Assembly (NCBI GenBank): GCA_009784575.1
Contig: WRBK01000022.1
Coordinates: 1-32,622 of the forward strand
DNA from: Defluviitaleaceae bacterium
GTDB taxonomy: Bacteria; Bacillota; Clostridia; Lachnospirales; WRAX01
Direction: 5' to 3'
DNA: 32,622 nucleotides
Positions 32,263 through 32,622 of the stretch are shown here, piece by piece. Position numbers and translations under genes: made by a program. The notes beneath the pieces were generated by a model that was given only the letters and a program-made list of their open reading frames with translations, was not told where the DNA came from and did no database searches. Positions within the stretch are counted from its first letter, which is position 1. The number at the start of each line of letters is the position of its first letter.

Positions 32263-32622
32263 TGCTATACCCTCCCGATGGACTTTTTTCATCCTCTTCA
32301 GGCGGCATTTCTAAGCCATTTTCGTCATCTGAGCCAAAAAGATACATATTAACATTTTGTCCATCCCAAACGATGCGTTTTACGAACGCGCGGATCGCTT
32401 CTCGCTTCTGTTCAATGTCCATTACATCAAGAGTAGATTTGAAATTGGATAGCACTTGACGGATGACGTCAAACTCAATATCGGATAGTTCGTGGGTTTC
32501 CATAAGGCTTTCAAGCTCGGCAATACGACTTTTTAGGGAATTGCCTTTTTCGTGCATCTCGTCAATTTGTTTAATGATGTAATCTTCGGCAGAACCACCA
32601 GCGACCCTTGCCATTGTGTTGA
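32258..32622 (-). CDS. Large serine recombinase, C-terminal part (cut by window edge)
   Basis: The 120 or so visible residues are the end of a large serine recombinase: a coiled coil (IIKQIDEMHEKGNSLKSRIA, ELESLMETHELSDIEF) and the conserved tail block MDIEQKREAIRAFVKRIVWD then LFGSDDE. The catalytic serine and zinc-ribbon domains lie outside the window, and the frame stays open through the edge, so the apparent ATG at 32614 is internal. The stop codon overlaps the sigK junction. This is the position and orientation expected of the SpoIVCA-type recombinase that excises the sigK intervening element in the mother cell. Confidence 0.85.
   Translation of the reverse strand, partial: NTMARVAGGSAEDYIIKQIDEMHEKGNSLKSRIAELESLMETHELSDIEFDVIRQVLSNFKSTLDVMDIEQKREAIRAFVKRIVWDGQNVNMYLFGSDDENGLEMPPEEDEKSPSGGYSK

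Noticed and set aside
32263-32292. ATG at 32292 as the start of a short sigma factor
   Set aside because: These codons belong to the recombinase gene in another frame; sigma-K homology begins only at AAT-GAG.
1-32622. CRISPR arrays, tRNA and rRNA genes
   Set aside because: No regularly spaced repeats, and no tRNA cloverleaf or rRNA signature noticed on either strand by eye. A tRNAscan or Rfam search would be decisive.

Overview
The window looks like the chromosome of a flagellated, S-layer-bearing, endospore-forming Bacillota, most likely class Clostridia. Support comes from a SpoIIP protein, a degenerate LytM protein like SpoIIQ, the 3' part of a sigma-K gene joined to a large serine recombinase, a gram-positive FliD/FlaG/FliS cluster with a sigma-28-type promoter, SLH-domain surface proteins, the single-chain bacterial glycyl-tRNA synthetase, and strong AGGAGG-type ribosome binding sites. 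The genus cannot be named from the sequence alone.

Layout. 1-360: no convincing gene. 364-3919: a MerR/TipAS regulator (minus), divergent from a small P-loop protein and a MurJ/SpoVB-family flippase, then queH (minus). 3992-8985: flagellar operon fliD, a FliT/FlgN-like chaperone, flaG and fliS, then a coupled methyltransferase and a small membrane protein. 9090-10639: SLH surface-protein gene broken by a frameshift. 10674-14638 (minus): CmpB-like membrane protein, spoIIP, secreted S9 peptidase. 14723-16755 (minus): a run of small XRE-regulator/membrane-protein cassettes, several decayed, next to a 124-bp inverted-repeat element. 16813-18539 (minus): flavodoxin-like reductase overlapping an M42 peptidase. 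18725-20971: intact SLH protein with repeated beta-sandwich units. 21153-22455: ECF sigma factor with its membrane partner. 22574-24858: ECF-transporter S component and glycyl-tRNA synthetase.

24863-26403 holds the remains of an MNT-HEPN toxin-antitoxin pair, followed by a long leader with mutually exclusive hairpins in front of a nucleotidyltransferase. 26497-27510: SpoIIQ-like protein. 27558-28141: a GyrI-like gene whose ribosome binding site has been separated from its start codon by a 131-bp MITE-like element. 28340-31828: cytosolic GH20 hexosaminidase, a frameshifted flavodoxin-like gene and an AraC/GyrI-type regulator. 31900-32622: the 3' part of sigK fused to the end of a serine recombinase. 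This is the boundary of a skin-like element that continues past the right edge.

The strongest observations are the sigK/recombinase junction, the MITE that splits SD from ATG, the candidate attenuator at 25514-25620, the MNT-HEPN remnant, and the large number of small lesions. Those are four single-base frameshifts, two premature stop codons, one further in-frame stop in the deleted MNT remnant, and one lost start region. Real gene decay and sequencing or assembly error cannot be separated here without read data.
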